Shown one piece after another: positions 17,261-25,618 of a stretch of DNA of 64,000 nucleotides. The position numbers and the translations under genes are program-made. How positions within the stretch are numbered: position 1 is the first letter of the stretch; the number at the start of each line of letters is the position of its first letter. This DNA comes from Lichenicoccus sp963693035 (lineage in GTDB: Bacteria > Pseudomonadota > Alphaproteobacteria > Acetobacterales > Acetobacteraceae), in contig CAXMMQ010000008.1 in NCBI GenBank assembly GCA_963693035.2, forward strand, positions 248,001-312,000, in the 5' to 3' direction. The notes beneath the pieces are model-generated. The model was not told the DNA's origin. It ran no database searches and was given only the letters and a program-made list of their open reading frames with translations.

Positions 17261-19021
17261 ATGCCGCAGCGTGCCGAAGCACTGATGATGACGGCGCGGC
17301 GCGGCAGCAGGGGGGCGCCGTCGCAGCGCGCGGAAGCGCTTCCGGGACATCGCATCCTGATCCTGCATCGCCAGCTCGACGAGCTGTCCGTCCTGGTCGG
17401 CACGCTGGCGGCGGCCGGCTACGACGTGCGCACCCGCCGTCTCGGCGTTGGCGAGGCGTCGCCGCCGGCCGACATGGTGCCTGACCTGCTGCTGGTGCAG
17501 CCCGGCACCGGTCCCGGCGCCGTCGTCAGCATCCCGAGCATCCTGATGCCGACCGAGGCGGAACTGGCGGCCGGCGGCCCCGGCCTGTCGGCGCATGATG
17601 ACATCCTGGTCAGGCCGCTCCGCACCGCCGAGGTGCTGGCACGCGTGGCCGCGGTCCTCGGGCGACTGCCCGACCCGGCTGTTGCGCGCTTCAGGGAACC
17701 GGCACGGCGCCGGCCGGATCTTCCCGACCGTGTCGTGTTCGAGGCCGAGCTGGCCCTACGCATCGGCATGGCGGTGCCGCTGCAGGCGCCGCCGGGCGCC
17801 GTGCTGGTGATGGCCCTCGACCGCATCCGCGAGATCAACATGGTGTTCGGCTATCCGGCCGGCGATGCGGCACTCGCAGAGGCGGCCCGGCGGTTGCAGT
17901 CCTGCCTGTCCGCCGGCGAACTGCTCGCCCGGATCGGCACCGATACCTTCGCGCTGGCGCTCGACGGCATCGCCGGCCCGGCGGAGGCGGAGGCGCGCGG
18001 CGTCGAGATGGTCAGGCGGCTGCGAACCGCGCGGATCGGGGGTGGAGAGATCCTGCAGCTCGGCGTCGTCGCCGGGATCAGCCTGTTCCCCTCGGATGCG
18101 CGCGAGCCGGAAGGGCTGCTGCGTCGCGCCAGCCTGGCTCTCCAGGAGGCGCGGAACGCCGGAGCCGGGCAGGTGCGGCTGTTCCGGCCGGACAGCCAGC
18201 CGCTGCAGCGGCGCGTGCTGCTCTCCCGCGACCTGCACACCGCGATCGAGCGCGGCGAGCTGATCCTGCACTACCAGCCGCAGATCATGCTCCGCACCGG
18301 CGCGATCTGCGGCGTGGAAGCCCTACTGCGCTGGTACCATCCCGAATTCGGCGCGGTGCCCCCGGCGAGCTTCATTCCGCTCGCCGCGGAGGCGGGCCTG
18401 ATGTCGGCGATCGGCCGCAACACACTCGCCGTCGCCTGCGCGCAGGCGGCCGCGTGGCAGCAGGCCGGCTATCCTCCGATGCGCATGGCGGTCAATCTCT
18501 CTCCGCACGAGTTCTACAGCGAGAGCCTGGTGGAGGACGTGGCCAGGATCCTGCGCGAGGCGGACCTGGAACCGCACTGGCTCGAGCTCGAGATCACCGA
18601 GGCGATGCCGCTCGACGACCTTGCCGGGGCGATACGCATCATGGGCGAGCTCAAGCGCATCGGCGTCAGCCTGGCGGTCGATGATTTCGGAACCGGCTGG
18701 TCGTCGCTGGCCTATCTTCGCCATTTTCCGCTGGACCGGCTGAAGATCGACCGCTCGTTCACCCGCGACGTCACCCGGACCGCGGACGCCGCCGCCATCA
18801 CCCGGACCGTCATCGGGCTCTCCGGCGATCTCGACGTCGCCTGCCTTGCCGAAGGCATCGAGGAGACCGAGCAGCTCGATTGGCTGCGCAGCCAGGGCTG
18901 CGGCGAAGGCCAGGGCTACCTGATAAGCCGGCCGATGGCAGCCGACGGGATCACCCGCCTGCTCGACCTGCAGCATGGCCGTACCCCGGATGGGCCCGGG
19001 TTGCAGGCGCCGCCCGGCTGA
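17261..19021 (+). CDS. c-di-GMP phosphodiesterase with degenerate receiver and GGDEF domains
   Basis: 586 aa, cytosolic. Residues ~25-135 look like a receiver domain, but the phosphoacceptor position reads PDLLLVQPG, without Asp. Residues ~160-290 form a GGDEF domain in which the motif has become GTDTF, so cyclase activity is unlikely. Residues ~325-575 are an EAL domain with all key elements: EALLRW, NLSP, LEITEAM, DDFGTG, LKIDRSF, AEGIE and GQGYLISRP. It should therefore hydrolyse c-di-GMP, possibly with GTP-type regulation through the degenerate GGDEF. It stands alone between the chalcone-isomerase-like gene and a small antioxidant operon. Confidence 0.9.
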   Translation: MPQRAEALMMTARRGSRGAPSQRAEALPGHRILILHRQLDELSVLVGTLAAAGYDVRTRRLGVGEASPPADMVPDLLLVQPGTGPGAVVSIPSILMPTEAELAAGGPGLSAHDDILVRPLRTAEVLARVAAVLGRLPDPAVARFREPARRRPDLPDRVVFEAELALRIGMAVPLQAPPGAVLVMALDRIREINMVFGYPAGDAALAEAARRLQSCLSAGELLARIGTDTFALALDGIAGPAEAEARGVEMVRRLRTARIGGGEILQLGVVAGISLFPSDAREPEGLLRRASLALQEARNAGAGQVRLFRPDSQPLQRRVLLSRDLHTAIERGELILHYQPQIMLRTGAICGVEALLRWYHPEFGAVPPASFIPLAAEAGLMSAIGRNTLAVACAQAAAWQQAGYPPMRMAVNLSPHEFYSESLVEDVARILREADLEPHWLELEITEAMPLDDLAGAIRIMGELKRIGVSLAVDDFGTGWSSLAYLRHFPLDRLKIDRSFTRDVTRTADAAAITRTVIGLSGDLDVACLAEGIEETEQLDWLRSQGCGEGQGYLISRPMAADGITRLLDLQHGRTPDGPGLQAPPG

Positions 19022-19030
19022 GGCATCGCT

Positions 19031-19516
19031 ATGCCGGTGTCCAGAAGCGAGGCATCGGTGACGCCTGATATGCAAGACGACCTGCTCGATGCGCTGCGCG
19101 GCGCGCTCGACGGCGAGACCGACTTCATTGCCAACTGCGCCAACACGGCGGCCCTGTTGTTCGAGCGGCTGCCGGAGGTGAACTGGGCCGGCTTCTACTT
19201 GCTGCGTTCCGGAATGCTGGTGCTCGGCCCGTTCCAGGGACGGGTCGCCTGCGTGCGCATCCCGCTCGGCCAGGGCGTGTGCGGGACGGCGGCGGCGCGG
19301 CGCGAGACCATCTTGGTGCCGGACGTGCACGAGTTCCCCGGCCACATCGCCTGCGACGCCGCCTCGCGTTCGGAGATCGTGGTGCCGCTCGCCAGGGACG
19401 ATCGACTGCTGGGCGTGCTGGACATCGACAGCCCGGTGCCGGACCGCTTCTCGCACGCCGATCGCGTGCTGTGCGAGCAGGTCGCGCGGCTTCTGGTGGA
19501 CGCTTCGGAGGCATGA
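19031..19516 (+). CDS. msrC: free methionine-R-sulfoxide reductase (GAF type)
   Basis: 161 aa GAF-domain protein of the YebR/fRMsr family, which reduces free L-methionine-R-sulfoxide with thioredoxin. The three family cysteines are present: C74 in GRVACVRI, C84 in GQGVCGTAA (catalytic partner) and C108 in HIACDAASRSE. The NWAGFYLL segment and the ending LGVLDIDSP are also diagnostic. It follows the EAL gene after nine bases, and its TGA overlaps the ATG of the NUDIX gene, so the two are coupled; both suit oxidative damage repair. Confident. Confidence 0.92.
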   Translation: MPVSRSEASVTPDMQDDLLDALRGALDGETDFIANCANTAALLFERLPEVNWAGFYLLRSGMLVLGPFQGRVACVRIPLGQGVCGTAAARRETILVPDVHEFPGHIACDAASRSEIVVPLARDDRLLGVLDIDSPVPDRFSHADRVLCEQVARLLVDASEA

Positions 19517-19926
19517 TCCGGCCGGTCCCGGCAGCACTCGCCGTGGTGCTGCACGAGGACCGGGTCCTGCTGGTGCAGCGACGCAATCCGCCCGATGCCG
19601 GGCTGTGGGGCTATCCGGGCGGCAAGATAGAGACCGGCGAGACGATCGAGGCCGCAGCCGTGCGGGAATTGCTGGAGGAAACCGGCGTGGCGGCCGAGGC
19701 CACGCGCCTGCTGACGCCTTTCGACATACTGTATCGCGAACATGGCGGGGACCTGCTCGGCCACTACGTCCTGCTGCCGGTGCTGTGCGCCTACCGCGGC
19801 GGCATTCCGGCCGCCGCAACCGATGCACTGGATGCGGCCTGGTTCGGGTGCGCCCGGGTTGACGGCGAGGCCGGCGCCTTCTCCAGGCGGGTGGGTGTCC
19901 TGATGCGGGAGGCGCAGTCGAGCTGA
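19513..19926 (+). CDS. NUDIX hydrolase
   Basis: 137 aa. The NUDIX box is complete: GGKIETGETIEAAAVRELLE followed by ETGV. The length and the LWGYPGGK approach resemble ADP-ribose pyrophosphatase or MutT-like enzymes; the substrate cannot be told from sequence. Starts in an ATGA overlap with the upstream reductase gene. It converges with motA, 22 bases away, with an A/T-rich gap between. Confidence 0.88.
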   Translation: MIRPVPAALAVVLHEDRVLLVQRRNPPDAGLWGYPGGKIETGETIEAAAVRELLEETGVAAEATRLLTPFDILYREHGGDLLGHYVLLPVLCAYRGGIPAAATDALDAAWFGCARVDGEAGAFSRRVGVLMREAQSS

Positions 19927-19948
19927 CTTCACTATAATTAAGAGTGTG

Positions 19949-20815
19949 TCAGGTAATTTCCAGCGCCTGCACGGCGGTCTCGAGATCCTGGAAGGTCGGC
20001 ATGTGCTCGCTCGGCACCATCTTGCGCCCGCTCTCGACGCTGACCTGCGGCGGATTGCCGTGCAGGTGGGCCACCAGCACCGCGCGGATCAGCTCGTAGT
20101 ATTTGCTTTCCTCCTTGATGATGGTCTGCAGGCGCGACGCGATCGGCGCGACCACGCCGTAGGCCAGCAGCACGCCGAGGAACGTCCCGACCAGCGCGCC
20201 GCCGATCATCTCGCCGAGCACCGAGGGCGGCTCGTTGATGTGCGACATCGTCTTGATGACGCCGAGCACGGCGGCGACGATGCCGAGCGCCGGCAGCGCA
20301 TCCGCCATCGTCTGCAGGGCATGCGCCGGATGCAGCTCCTCGTTGAGGATCTTCTTGAGTTCACGCGCCATCACGTCGTCGATCTGGTGCGGGTCGTCGG
20401 CGTTCATGCCGACCATGCGCAGGTAGTCGCAGATCAGCACGGTGACGTGGTGGTTCGAGGCGATCTTGGGAAACTTGCCGAAGGCGCTGCTGGCTTCCGG
20501 ATTCTCGATATGCGGCTCCAGCGCCATGACGCCGCGGGTCGATGCCAGCTTGACCAGGAAGAACAGCAGGCTGAGCAGCTCGACATAGTCGCTCTTCTTG
20601 AAGGACGGTCCCTTGATCGTCTTGATCAGGCCGCCGACGGTGTGTTTCAGGTCGTGCATCGAGTTGGCCATGATGAAGGTGCCGATCGCCGCCCCCAGGA
20701 TGCTCAGCAGCTCGAACGGCATCGATCCGATCAGCGCGCCGATGGCGCCCCCCGATGCCATGAAGCTGCCGAACACGCACAGGATGAGGAAGATCAGGCC
20801 GCCGATCGTCAGCAT
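19949..20815 (-). CDS. motA: flagellar motor stator protein MotA
   Basis: 288 aa inner-membrane protein with four hydrophobic segments (residues ~1-20, ~33-50, ~170-190, ~200-220) and the long cytoplasmic loop typical of MotA, including ELLSLLFFLVKLASTRGVMA. PALGIVAAVLGVI carries the conserved Pro of transmembrane segment 3. With MotB it forms the proton channel that drives flagellar rotation. It lies eleven bases downstream of motB, the reverse of the common motA-motB order. Confident. Confidence 0.95.
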   Translation of the reverse strand: MLTIGGLIFLILCVFGSFMASGGAIGALIGSMPFELLSILGAAIGTFIMANSMHDLKHTVGGLIKTIKGPSFKKSDYVELLSLLFFLVKLASTRGVMALEPHIENPEASSAFGKFPKIASNHHVTVLICDYLRMVGMNADDPHQIDDVMARELKKILNEELHPAHALQTMADALPALGIVAAVLGVIKTMSHINEPPSVLGEMIGGALVGTFLGVLLAYGVVAPIASRLQTIIKEESKYYELIRAVLVAHLHGNPPQVSVESGRKMVPSEHMPTFQDLETAVQALEIT

Positions 20816-20826
20816 GCGTGATCCCC

Positions 20827-21984
20827 CTAGGGCTGTACGGGAGCGGGCGGACCATCCGGGACCGCTGCGACGTCAGGCACCGGCAGGGTGCGCTGCAGCG
20901 TCAGCACGATGCGCCGGTTCGACGGCGACAGCGGATCGGCCGGCAGCAGCAGACCGTGATCGGCATAGCCGGTAACGTTGCTGAGGCGGCCTTCGGACAG
21001 TCCCGACTGCACCAGGACGTTGCGCGCCGCATCCGCACGGCCGGCAGACAGGCTCCAGTTCGAGATCTGGCCGCCGCGATAGGCGCCGGCATCCGTGTAG
21101 CCGCCGATCGAGACCGCCTCGGTCAGCTTGGCGATGAACGGGGCGACCGCACGAAGCAGCGACTGCGCCCGCTCATTCGGCACCATCGAGCCGGTGGCGA
21201 ACATCGGCTGCCGCTCGCTGTCCATGATCTGGATGCGCAACCCGTCCGGCGTGACATCGACCGCCATCTGTCCGGCGACCGTGCGCAGCGCCGGATCGTT
21301 CGCAATGGCGTCGCGCAATCCCTGTGCCGCGTCACGCAGGGTCTTGGTTTCGGCCTGTGCCGCCGCCTGGGCGGCCGCCTGGCCATCGCCACGGTTCGCG
21401 TCCTGGGTGGCCTGGGTTCCGGTGTCGCCCTTGGCGGCCCCGCCGGGCGGCCCGGTCGGGTCCACGGCCAGGATCCCGGCCGCCTGCGCCGGCGGCGTCT
21501 TGCTGTCCGGGGGCGTCACGGGCGCCGGCGGATTGGCGTGAGCGCCGGCAACGTTCGGCCCGACTCCGAGCGGACCGGGCTTGGCTTCCGCCGCGGTGCC
21601 GGTGTCCGGATCGCCGTCATTCTGCGGCGTCTGGTTGTCGGCATGGGCGGACAGCGTCGCAAGCTGCGGTGGCCCCTGGTCCACCAACTGTGCCCCATCG
21701 GCCACCGGGGCGGCACCGCCCGGCACCATGCCGGTGCCCGAGAAGCCGTTCTCGACCTTCGCCATCGGGCTGAAATAGGCGGCGATGCCGCGGCGCTGGT
21801 CCTGCGTCGTGGCGTTGATCAGCCACATGAGCAGGAAGAACGCCATCATCGCGGTCACGAAGTCGGCGTAGGCGACCTTCCAGGCACCGCCGTGATGGCC
21901 GCCTTCGATGATCTCCTCGCGGCGGATGATGACGTTGCCGCCACCGCGCGCCGCGTTCTTGCCGTTGCTTCGTCCGCCCGCCAT
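20827..21984 (-). CDS. motB: flagellar motor stator protein MotB
   Basis: 385 aa. A single N-terminal transmembrane helix holds the proton-carrying aspartate (D41 in KVAYADFVTAMMAFFLLMWL). Then come a plug/linker, a long Pro/Gly/Ala/Thr-rich linker (about residues 95-190) and a C-terminal OmpA-like peptidoglycan-binding domain (SIGGYTDAGAYRGGQISNW, then LSAGRADAARNVL). Longer than E. coli MotB (308 aa) because of the linker. First gene of the motB-motA operon. Confident. Confidence 0.95.
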   Translation of the reverse strand: MAGGRSNGKNAARGGGNVIIRREEIIEGGHHGGAWKVAYADFVTAMMAFFLLMWLINATTQDQRRGIAAYFSPMAKVENGFSGTGMVPGGAAPVADGAQLVDQGPPQLATLSAHADNQTPQNDGDPDTGTAAEAKPGPLGVGPNVAGAHANPPAPVTPPDSKTPPAQAAGILAVDPTGPPGGAAKGDTGTQATQDANRGDGQAAAQAAAQAETKTLRDAAQGLRDAIANDPALRTVAGQMAVDVTPDGLRIQIMDSERQPMFATGSMVPNERAQSLLRAVAPFIAKLTEAVSIGGYTDAGAYRGGQISNWSLSAGRADAARNVLVQSGLSEGRLSNVTGYADHGLLLPADPLSPSNRRIVLTLQRTLPVPDVAAVPDGPPAPVQP

Positions 21985-22055
21985 CTGCTTCCGCCTCCGT
22001 CACGACCCGTGCGGGGCGCCTGCAGCCATTCTGGCCGAGCGGAGTTAAGCCGGGG

Positions 22056-23546
22056 CTAACGCAGCGGGACCGGCATCGCCACCACTTCGCCCTGCCCGGA
22101 GGCCGCGGCTCGGAGGGTCACCCGGTAGAGGTCGTAGCGCTCGGCGGTCATGCCGTTGCGTCCGCGGGACAGGCTGCCGACCCGGCCGATCACATCGAAC
22201 AGCAGCGGATCCGGACCGCCCTTGCGCCGCGCGCTCCGGACCAGCAGCATCGTCTCGCCTGCGACCGGCGGATGCGGCAGCTCGAACCACCGCCAGCGCG
22301 GCTCGGCCGCGAACACCGCGCACCCTGGCGCGGCATAGGCAAGCTCGGCGGCCAATCCGTATTCGTCGGCCACCAGCGGCGTGTCGGGACCGGCCTCGGA
22401 GGCGGCCTGCCGGGCGAGCGACTGCCAGCCGGCGAGACGCATCAGCGTGACATTGAGGCGGCGCGGCAGCGGCAGCGGCGCCGCCACCGACTGCATATAG
22501 AGCAGGGTCGTCAGCACGAAGCCGAGCGCCGCCGCCGCGCGCCACCAGCGCCAGGCCAGGGGTGCCGCGGCAATTGCGCAGGCCGGATAGAGCAGGCCGG
22601 GCCAGTTCGCCTGCACCCGGTCGCCAAAGGCATGCTGCACAAACACCAGGGCAGCCGGGATGGTCACCGCCATCAGCAGCGCATGTCCCGGCGGCCCGGC
22701 CCGGAGATGCCGCGCCAGCCGGCCGATGCCGCAGACCAGCAGGACGAAGACCAGCGGCGTGGCCAGTCCCACCTGGCCGCCCAGCAATTCGGCCAGGTAG
22801 CGCCAGGCCCGGACCGGATGCCAGTCACCGGTGCGGCCGCCCTGCTTGGCGAAGCTGGCCCAGCCATGCCCGGCATTCCAGGCCAGTATCGGCGCGAACA
22901 CCAGCACGGCAAGCCCCGCCGCGAGCCAGGGCCAAGGCGTCCGCAGCCAGCGCCTGCCCTCCACGCTCAAGACCAGCCAGAGCGGGATCCCGCCCGCCGT
23001 CAGCAGCGCGGTGTATTTGCTGTCGATCGCTAGTCCGACGGCGAGGCCCACGGCAAGCCACCAGGCGCCCCGCTGCGTCGCGATCACCCGGCCGAGCGCC
23101 GCCAGCGCCGCGGTCCAGAAGAACAGCAGCGGCGTATCCGGCGTCATCGTGACTGCACCGACGCCCAGCAGCAGCGTGGCGTTCAGCAGGATGGCCGCCT
23201 TGATGCCGCACTCCCAGCCTGTGCGATTGGTGTCTGCGCCGGTCGCCAACAGGTCGCGACCCGCGGCAACCAGAAACAGCGAGCCGATGGCAGCCGACAG
23301 GGGCGCGAGCAGCCGGATGCCAAGTGCAGTGTCGCCGAGGAGCCGGGTGCCCGCGGAAACCCATAGTGCGACCATCGGCGGATGGTCCAGATAGCCGGGT
23401 GCCAGCGCGTGCGACCACGTCCAGTAGTAGGCCTCGTCAGCCGATACCGGCGACAGGCCGGCGACCAGCAGCCGCACCGAGGTGAGCCCAGCCAGCAGCA
23501 GCAAGAAGCCGGTCCCCTGGCGTCGCGAACCCGGCCGCCAAACCAT
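22056..23546 (-). CDS. GT39-family membrane glycosyltransferase (ArnT/PMT-like)
   Basis: 496 aa integral membrane protein with about ten hydrophobic helices. The first periplasmic loop contains the metal/catalytic acidic motif SADEAYYWTW followed by GYLDHPPMVALW, typical of GT39 enzymes that move a sugar from a polyprenyl-phosphate donor to lipid A or another acceptor. I use the ATG at 23,546; the frame extends further upstream but the residues there are Arg/Pro-rich and non-homologous. Its upstream neighbour encodes a dolichyl-phosphate-sugar synthase-like enzyme that could supply the donor. Only the short inverted-repeat element separates them. Confidence 0.88.
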   Translation of the reverse strand: MVWRPGSRRQGTGFLLLLAGLTSVRLLVAGLSPVSADEAYYWTWSHALAPGYLDHPPMVALWVSAGTRLLGDTALGIRLLAPLSAAIGSLFLVAAGRDLLATGADTNRTGWECGIKAAILLNATLLLGVGAVTMTPDTPLLFFWTAALAALGRVIATQRGAWWLAVGLAVGLAIDSKYTALLTAGGIPLWLVLSVEGRRWLRTPWPWLAAGLAVLVFAPILAWNAGHGWASFAKQGGRTGDWHPVRAWRYLAELLGGQVGLATPLVFVLLVCGIGRLARHLRAGPPGHALLMAVTIPAALVFVQHAFGDRVQANWPGLLYPACAIAAAPLAWRWWRAAAALGFVLTTLLYMQSVAAPLPLPRRLNVTLMRLAGWQSLARQAASEAGPDTPLVADEYGLAAELAYAAPGCAVFAAEPRWRWFELPHPPVAGETMLLVRSARRKGGPDPLLFDVIGRVGSLSRGRNGMTAERYDLYRVTLRAAASGQGEVVAMPVPLR

Positions 23547-23561
23547 CAGATTATCCGGCTC

Positions 23562-23739
23562 AAAGGCTGTCTGCGGACGCCTGATGCTGGATGAGAGCGG
23601 CCCGCAGGGCCGCGGCCGGCGCGAGGTCCCGAGCACCGGAGCGGAGCGGCCTCCTGGCCGTGAGCATCGGCGCGCACGAAAGCCGCCCAAGCTTGAAAAG
23701 AGGGGGATCGCCAGCAGCAGGCGTCTGCAGACAGCCTTT
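23562..23739. repeat. 178-bp element with 29-bp terminal inverted repeats (MITE-like)
   Basis: The left end 23,562-23,590 and the reverse complement of the right end 23,711-23,739 agree at 27 of 29 bases (both begin aaaggctgtctgc). The right arm ends on the first base of the GT2 stop codon (read on the plus strand). The inside contains a 58-bp sequence that recurs at 56,433. No open reading frame of note. It could be a non-autonomous mobile element or a large RNA hairpin between two minus-strand genes. Confidence 0.75.
23630..23687 (+). repeat. 58-bp dispersed repeat, copy A
   Basis: Matches 56,433-56,490 at 54 of 58 positions, with the first 37 bases identical. The core has a small stem (cggcc-tcct-ggccg). 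Both copies sit in the same orientation between consecutive minus-strand genes. Confidence 0.8.
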
Positions 23740-24869
23740 CATTTGCGGCGCCAGATCAGGGTGGACGACACCGCATAGTTCCACACCACGCCGATCACGG
23801 CGCCGGCGGCGGAGGCCGGTCCCCAGCCGCGATGCGCGAGGAACAGGGCGCGGGCGATGCCGACATTGGCGAGCGCGCCGAACGAGCAGACCACCATGAA
23901 CACCGCCAGGCCGAGCCAGAACCGGCCGCCGCGCAGCCGTCGGTCGCGGTAGGTCAGCGAATTATCGAGCGCGAAGTTGACGATGATGGCGACCACGGTG
24001 CCGCCGAGCTGCGCCTCGGAGAACCGCGCGCCGGCGAAGCGGGCGAGGTCGAGCACGCCGATATTGACCGCGACCCCGACCGCACCGACGACGGCAAAGG
24101 CGATGAAACGGGTCGGCAGCAGGCCGCCCATCGCCTTGTCGAGCAGCATCGCCACGAACTGGACCAGCACCAGGGCGTCGAGCTTGCTCTCGCCGGAGGC
24201 GCGCTGCTTGAAGTGGCAGGGGATCTCGACCACGCGGGGCGGCGTGCGGGCGGTCAGGATCAGGTCCAGCAGGATCTTGAAGCCGGTGGCGCTCAGGCGC
24301 GGGGTCAGCGCATCGAAGTAGTCGCGCCGGCAGGCGAAGAAGCCGCTCATCGGATCGCCGAGCCGCACCGGCAGCATCGCCTGCGCCATGCTGATGCCGC
24401 CGTCCGACAGGCGGTGCCGCCAGGCGTTGCTCAACCCCTCATTGTCGCCGCCCTCGACATGCCGGCTGCCGACCGCGATATCGCAGCCGCCGGAGCGGAC
24501 CGCCTCGACCATCGGCACCAGGCGTGTCTCGTCATGCTGCAAGTCGCCGTCCATGACCGCGACGACCTCAGCCGAGGAGGCCATCACGCCCTCGATCACC
24601 GCCGAGGACAGGCCCCGCCTGCCGACCCGGCGCAGGCCACGCACCCGGACGTCGCCCGACGCCAGCGCACGGATCTCGGCCGAGGTGCCGTCCGGGCTGT
24701 CGTCATCGACGAAGATGACCTCCCAGGCGCCGGGGAAGACCGCGTCGAGGGCCGCTTCGAGTCCCGCGACCAGGGGGCGGACATTCGCGCGCTCCTTGTA
24801 GCAGGGCACCACGACACTGAGCATCGGACCAGTGGCGACCACCGCCGGGCGGTCCAGGGTTGCTGACAT
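23739..24869 (-). CDS. GT2 glycosyltransferase fused to GtrA-like membrane domain
   Basis: 376 aa. Residues ~18-240 are a GT2/DPM1-type glycosyltransferase: SVVVPCYKERANV, the VDDDSPDGT segment, VMDGDLQHDE (metal-binding DxD), and DPMSGFFACRRDYF. Residues ~250-375 are a GtrA/DPMS-type four-helix membrane domain (GAVGVAVNIGVL, and NFALDNSLTYRDRR). It should make polyprenyl-phosphate-sugar on the cytosolic face and help to flip it, feeding the GT39 enzyme encoded downstream. Confident on domains; sugar identity unknown. Confidence 0.9.
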   Translation of the reverse strand: MSATLDRPAVVATGPMLSVVVPCYKERANVRPLVAGLEAALDAVFPGAWEVIFVDDDSPDGTSAEIRALASGDVRVRGLRRVGRRGLSSAVIEGVMASSAEVVAVMDGDLQHDETRLVPMVEAVRSGGCDIAVGSRHVEGGDNEGLSNAWRHRLSDGGISMAQAMLPVRLGDPMSGFFACRRDYFDALTPRLSATGFKILLDLILTARTPPRVVEIPCHFKQRASGESKLDALVLVQFVAMLLDKAMGGLLPTRFIAFAVVGAVGVAVNIGVLDLARFAGARFSEAQLGGTVVAIIVNFALDNSLTYRDRRLRGGRFWLGLAVFMVVCSFGALANVGIARALFLAHRGWGPASAAGAVIGVVWNYAVSSTLIWRRK

Positions 24870-24881
24870 CGCTCTGGGTCC

Positions 24882-25349
24882 TCAGCGAGGTTCGATCGGC
24901 ACGCCGACCAGGTTGCGGCTCGTCCGGATGGTCTGCAGCGTCTGCACCCGGCTGACATGCGCCGCCTCGGTGAGGCGGCGGGTGAGCTGGTTCTCGTGGC
25001 TGGTGTCGCGCGCGACCAGGCGGAGCAGGAAATCGCCTCCGCCGCGTATCATGTGGCACTCGCGGACCTCGGGCCAGTCGGCCACCATGGCCTCGAACCC
25101 AGCCAGCACCGCGTCCTTCTGGCTGTCCAGCCCGATCAGCGCGAAGAAGGTGATCGCCCAGCCGAGAAGCTGCGGGTCGCTGTCGCCATGGTAGCCGCGG
25201 ATGACGCCCAGCTCCTCGAGCCGGCGCACCCGCCGCAAACACGGCGGCGCCGAGATGCCGGCGCGACGGGCCAGCTCCACATTGGTGATGCGGCCGTCCT
25301 CCTGCAGCTCGGCCACGATGCGCCGGTCGATGGCATCGAGTTCGGTCAC
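24882..25349 (-). CDS. Lrp/AsnC-family transcriptional regulator
   Basis: About 155 aa. The AsnC-type helix-turn-helix is DRRIVAELQEDGRITNVELA then RRAGISAPPCLRRVRRLEE. The C-terminal RAM domain reads VRECHMIRGGGDFLLRLVAR. I start at the GTG at 25,349, just before TELDAID, as in the family; upstream codons are non-homologous. It is divergent from trxB across 269 bases, an arrangement that suggests it may control trxB. Confident on family. Confidence 0.9.
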   Translation of the reverse strand: MTELDAIDRRIVAELQEDGRITNVELARRAGISAPPCLRRVRRLEELGVIRGYHGDSDPQLLGWAITFFALIGLDSQKDAVLAGFEAMVADWPEVRECHMIRGGGDFLLRLVARDTSHENQLTRRLTEAAHVSRVQTLQTIRTSRNLVGVPIEPR

Positions 25350-25618
25350 GAACGTACTGGCGTTGTAACGATGTAGGGCAGCATCGGGCTCTTGGGTGCG
25401 GAGATCGGCATGGTCTTTGATAACGGTGTCGGCATGCCAGCTTATAGGGCAGCAACGCGGAATGCCGCAAAAACTCCGCCCGGGTGCGGCCGTGGCGCGA
25501 CCGGTCCGGTTGCCCTCGGCGGCGCGCGGCAGGCATCTTGCTTGCACCGCAGCAAATCCCACCGATATCCTCGGGTTGGATGGGGCCGTCCAAGGCGGCT
25601 CGGGAGTTCAGATCGATC

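Noticed and set aside
20818..22059. 413-codon plus-strand open frame over motB
   Set aside because: Antisense of a well-supported motB; no motif and no ribosome site.
22056..23690. Longer GT39 gene starting at 23,690
   Set aside because: The extra 48 codons cross the inverted-repeat element and encode Arg/Pro-rich sequence unlike the family; the ATG at 23,546 fits better.
24882..25562. Longer Lrp gene starting at 25,562
   Set aside because: The additional N-terminal residues are not family-like and would occupy the trxB promoter region.
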